A stretch of 64,000 bases of DNA from Certhia americana (Eukaryota > Chordata > Aves > Passeriformes > Certhiidae), in assembly GCA_018697195.1 (NCBI GenBank), contig JAGMWU010000133.1, positions 36,001 through 100,000 on the forward strand, written 5' to 3'. Below the pieces are notes generated by a model. It did no database searches. It had not been told where the DNA came from and saw only the letters and a program-made list of their open reading frames with translations. Numbering within the stretch: the stretch's first letter is position 1; each line of letters opens with the position of its first letter. Shown here piece by piece: positions 61,101 through 64,000 of the stretch. Both the position numbers and the translations under genes were made by a program.

Positions 61101-63762
61101 CAAAGAGGGAATTTTAAACAATGTAATTACTATATTCTTCTATGCCACATTAGAAAAGTGTCCCTAATTGGTGTCACAGGCACTCAGGGTCAGTGCTGCT
61201 ACTCTTGACACAACACCTATGTACAGTTTATACTCTACTTCTCTAGAACTTTGGGATTTTATCGAATGAAAACATGAAATAACACAAAGTAACTGAAGAA
61301 ATAAAGCACAAAATTCCATTTAAGGATTTGCCCCCCACTTCAAGTGGGATTCCTAAAAGTCCCTGCAGCCCCAAATACCAAGAAGGAGCGAAGAATCCTA
61401 AAATGAACTTTTTTTATACATATATAGTGAATTTAAGCTGAAAAAGAGCAACTGCTATTTGTTTTAAATCCTTTCTTTCTTTTTATTGCCATCAGTGTGA
61501 GGAAAGGTGACACCATTGACCTAGCTAACGTGACCATGAGCAACCATTAGTACAAAAATACCAATTCAATAAAAAAGTGTATTTAAAAAAATGCAAAATG
61601 TTACTCCTAAACAGAGAAAAACTTAAAATAAACTTTCTCATTTATATCCTTTGTTTTTTGGCTGCAGCCGAACACTGGTACAGCACTCCCTGCCCTGCCT
61701 GAATGAGCTTCATGGCTTCAAAAACAGGGGTGTACTTGGAGCATCTGACCAGTAATTTTGGAATAAAAAATTAAAATTAAGAAATTTTTATTTTTGGAAT
61801 AAAAAATAAAAAATTAAGAAATTTTCTGTTTTCCTACAAAAAGTAGCAACACCAACCCAGAGCCAGAAGATGGCAGCAGATATTTTTTTCCCTAGTCTGG
61901 ACTGATTTATTTTTATGTAAACCCAAATTTCAGGATATTCAGGCAAAACCTGACTGACTCCCTTCCCTTGGTATCTTGCTCCACATTCCCATCCCCAGAG
62001 GAATTCATGTCAGTTAATCTGGGTTAACACAGAAATTTGTAACTCAGATTAGTGGCTGGAGCAACCCAACTCCAGAGCTCTTCCTGCTATTTCTCTACCA
62101 GGAGCTGCTGTAAACTGCAATGTTTGTATTTTGTTGACATCTAAGTTTTTCTTTTCACATAACAATAATTTTTCCTAACAGTGACTCAGAGCTTAGGTTT
62201 TGAAAGTGCATCTGTTTTATAAAAAATACCTAATTTGATCATGAACTAAATTGCATCCGAAGCCAAATAAGGACCAAGAACCCCCCAAAAAAACAACTTG
62301 AGGATTTTATAAGGGTTTTTTGGTGGAAGAATCACTTATATGGCAAAAATACATTTTTATTTTACAATTCATAACTTGGCCCAAGGATGGCAGACCAAGG
62401 TTAACTAAAAGTTGCTAAAAAGAGTGAGAACTCGTGCCACAGCAAATCCTATTGATAAAATCAGTTGAAAATGACTGGTTCCAAACAGAACCAAGACTAA
62501 AATGAAGAGCATTAGGAATCTCCCATGCCTTTATGAAGGTGAGATGTACAAATGTTCCTTTAATTCAAATGTAATACAACTGCATTAAACAACCTCCAAA
62601 CTAGTGATAGCGCAATACCAAATCCCATAAAAGCCAGCTCTGTAAATTTTGCCTCTCACTTTGGGACCCAGAATTTAACTGGGATTAAGATTTGGATGCA
62701 CCTCTCCTCCTGTACAGAAACAGCCCCCAGGACACAGAAATGTCATGAGAAACCAAAAATTAATTAAAATCTCAAAAAAATACTAAAATATCCAAATAAT
62801 GCATGCAGGGATATGGGTTAAAATTCCAGTCTGGGGTTAAAATTCCAAACAATGCCCTGCCACTGCTCCATGGTGAAACTCTGCTGGCTTCACACCTGTG
62901 TAGGCTGTGGTAACACTGAGAAGCAGCATCTCCTTGGTGAAGCTCAGTGTAATTGATCTCTCTGCAAAGAAATAATAAAGAAAATTAATAAAACTTCTGA
63001 GAATACTACTAAGATCATCTACACTTACTTTTGTTCTTTGCTTAAAGCAAAAATTGGTTATTATACAAACGGTGTATTAAAGTTTTATTTACTGTTTATT
63101 ACAGCAAAGTGCTAAATAAACCAAGCCCAACCTGCCATCTAGAAGGAATGTGCCATCCAAAAATAGTATTTTGTAAGAAATGCAGTGGGGGAAATATTAA
63201 AGAGTAGATACAGAGTTTTCAATTATCAGACAACTTTCTGCTCTCTGTATTTTTGTACTCTCAGTTCATGGCAACAGTCTCCTGAAGGGATGAACAGATC
63301 TTCAGTGAAGATCCCCACATCCTCACAACAAACTTAACAGTCTCAAGCAGAACACATCAAGCTTCAAAAGGAACTGCAGATGGTTCAGTTCTAAACTGTC
63401 AACTGGTATCAACTGGTGACAAAATCAAACAATTTACAACTTCTTTTTATCTTCGTGTGTTTGTTGATTTTTATTTTTCAATCTCACTGCCTTTCCCAAG
63501 CAGTAACCTGCTCCTTTTGTTCTCATCATGTACAAGGACACTGTTGTAAAGCAGTTTGGATCTAAAATCACATCAAAGGAGGAACACTCCAAGTCTCTCC
63601 TGGACTCCTCAGGTATGTGATTGAAGTGGTTTGTACATGATCACCATCAGCATAAACACAGAGAGCTGGCAAGGAGATGCCAGGTTTTGCTGAAGCAACT
63701 CTTATGTGAAATTGTACTTACTGAAGGCAGCCACTGCTCTCATCATTTTGTTTCCTGCAGAC
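57965..63762 (-). CDS. MFSD11: MFSD11, 3' part (last six coding exons, 5' end beyond right edge)
   Basis: UNC93-like protein MFSD11 is a multi-pass membrane protein of the major facilitator superfamily whose substrate is not established. Six exons join in frame: 63762-63722, 62961-62896, 60966-60841, 59952-59778, 58786-58651 and 58132-57965. They encode the last 236 residues of a family of about 449, ending RGSDYSSI and TGA. All introns have GT/AG ends and are short (518 to 1929 bases). The encoded part contains roughly six hydrophobic segments, the family-typical GRNPVV loop and the LLGLGDSCFNTQLLSILGFL segment. The match to the mammalian protein is continuous with no frameshift, so the gene looks intact here. 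No AATAAA is seen on the sense strand in the first 2 kb after the stop; ATTAAA occurs at 55961-55956 and 55947-55942, so the 3' UTR end is unknown. Confidence 0.96.
58133..58650. other. MFSD11 intron (last)
   Basis: 518 bases, GT/AG, phase 0. No repeat or gene seen. Confidence 0.9.
58651..58786 (-). CDS. MFSD11: MFSD11 coding exon
   Basis: The acceptor is TCCTTCAG before 58786 and the donor is CAG|GTATTT, GT at 58650-58649. The 136-base exon encodes KEVAMLCSFLLGLGDSCFNT followed by a helix, a SEDSAP loop and FAIFKFVQ. It is the best conserved segment of the protein and is identical or nearly identical to mammals. The exon ends in phase 0. Confidence 0.97.
58787..59777. other. MFSD11 intron
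   Basis: 991 bases, phase 2. Ordinary AT-rich intron; nothing else recognised. Confidence 0.9.
59778..59952 (-). CDS. MFSD11: MFSD11 coding exon
   Basis: The acceptor is CTCCTGCAG before 59952 and the donor is CCAAG|GTATTT, GT at 59777-59776. The 175-base exon encodes 57 full codons. In order these are a Gly-rich helix end, a basic cytosolic loop (LSKKSRSGRNPVV), a transmembrane helix (MLGILVHFIAFYLIFF) and a lumenal or extracellular loop (NMPNDAPIAPMEGTD). Serine is split into the next exon (AG|C). Confidence 0.96.
59953..60840. other. MFSD11 intron
   Basis: 888 bases, phase 1. AT-rich; nothing else recognised. Confidence 0.9.
60841..60966 (-). CDS. MFSD11: MFSD11 coding exon
   Basis: The acceptor is TTCCAAG before 60966 and the donor is TTGG|GTGAGT, GT at 60840-60839. 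The 126-base exon encodes 41 full codons, starting LVLTFFSGVYGTCIGAVNRF and ending in IFIGVGEIL. It covers the end of one membrane helix, a loop with the acidic-basic stretch GSEEKS, and the next helix. It is very close to the mammalian sequence. Confidence 0.95.
60967..62895. other. MFSD11 intron
   Basis: 1929 bases, phase 1, the longest MFSD11 intron in the window. It includes a local AT-rich tandem duplication at about 61757-61826. Confidence 0.9.
61757..61826. repeat. Tandem duplication, AT-rich
   Basis: The unit TTTTGGAATAAAAAATTAAA followed by a TTAAGAAATTTT block is present twice with about a 36-base period and small differences. Confidence 0.65.
62896..62961 (-). CDS. MFSD11: MFSD11 coding exon
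   Basis: The acceptor is TTTGCAG just before 62961 and the donor is ACAG|GTGTGA, GT at 62895-62894. The 66-base exon encodes RSITLSFTKEMLLLSVTTAY and Thr, with a split Gly at the end. The core TKEMLLLS and TTAYTG matches mammalian MFSD11. It begins the first transmembrane helix of the C-terminal domain. Confidence 0.93.
62962..63721. other. MFSD11 intron
   Basis: 760 bases, phase 1. No repeat or gene seen. Confidence 0.85.
63722..63762 (-). CDS. MFSD11: MFSD11 coding exon (cytosolic loop)
   Basis: A short 41-base exon with acceptor TTACCCAG before 63762 and donor TTCA|GTAAGT, GT at 63721-63720. It encodes SAGNKMMRAVAAF. This aligns with the variable central cytosolic loop of mammalian MFSD11, where the residues SA, N, AV and AF are kept. 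The last base A joins AG of the next exon to give Lys. The frame agreement with the following exon supports this short call. Confidence 0.85.
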
Positions 63763-64000
63763 CTGGGTAAACAAATTACTTGGTCAAAATGGAAGAGAAT
63801 AACCACACTTTATTGCTGTGTTGGAAGGCACCTTCACTCTTCAAACCTTCTGTACATTTTGTAGCCCTGCACTATTTACTGGAATGTGCCAGTGTATTTT
63901 TTAAAGTTTCTGAGATCTAAAGTAACCACAAAATCTATTTGCTGCCTGCACTAGTGAATGCTTGCTTAACAGAATCTTTCTTTTGAACATTCTTAGCTTT

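Overview
This is vertebrate nuclear DNA, most likely from a bird and probably a songbird. Two genes are recognisable from spliced exons, both on the minus strand: the first three coding exons of MGAT5B (4148-28144) and the last six coding exons of MFSD11 (57965-63762). The two genes are also tandem neighbours in the same orientation on human 17q25, so the order is conserved. The avian reading rests on CR1 LINE tails, LTRs of the songbird endogenous-retrovirus type, few other repeats, compact MFSD11 introns and a GC-rich, microchromosome-like composition.

Layout: 1-4147 is the start of MGAT5B intron 3; exon 3 is 4148-4292; intron 2 (17.3 kb) follows, with a solo LTR at 8833-9380; exon 2 is 21627-21739; intron 1 (6.3 kb) ends at a CpG island holding exon 1 (28077-28144). 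From 28145 to 57964 I find no gene. This intergenic stretch holds three more solo LTRs, two CR1 tails, a minisatellite with a 142-bp higher-order period, a 450-bp ATCC satellite, several microsatellites and a 10-N gap. Base composition drops from GC-rich to AT-rich near 51.3 kb, and the AT-rich part continues through MFSD11. MFSD11 is cut by the right edge and MGAT5B by the left edge.

MGAT5B is a brain-enriched Golgi N-acetylglucosaminyltransferase. The part here encodes its cytosolic tail, membrane anchor and the start of the stem; the catalytic domain lies beyond the left edge. MFSD11 is an UNC93-like multi-pass membrane protein of the major facilitator superfamily; the window carries its C-terminal half. 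I see no sign that the two genes share a pathway; the link is positional.

The long open frames in the window (up to 313 codons) lie in GC-rich introns, the CpG island or tandem repeats and have no support as genes. I found no RNA gene, CRISPR array or prokaryotic feature. No clearly new biological system is visible. The most notable items are four solo LTRs (one with a perfect 5-bp and one with a perfect 6-bp target duplication), the higher-order minisatellite, and several homeodomain-motif-rich AT islands that could be conserved regulatory elements.
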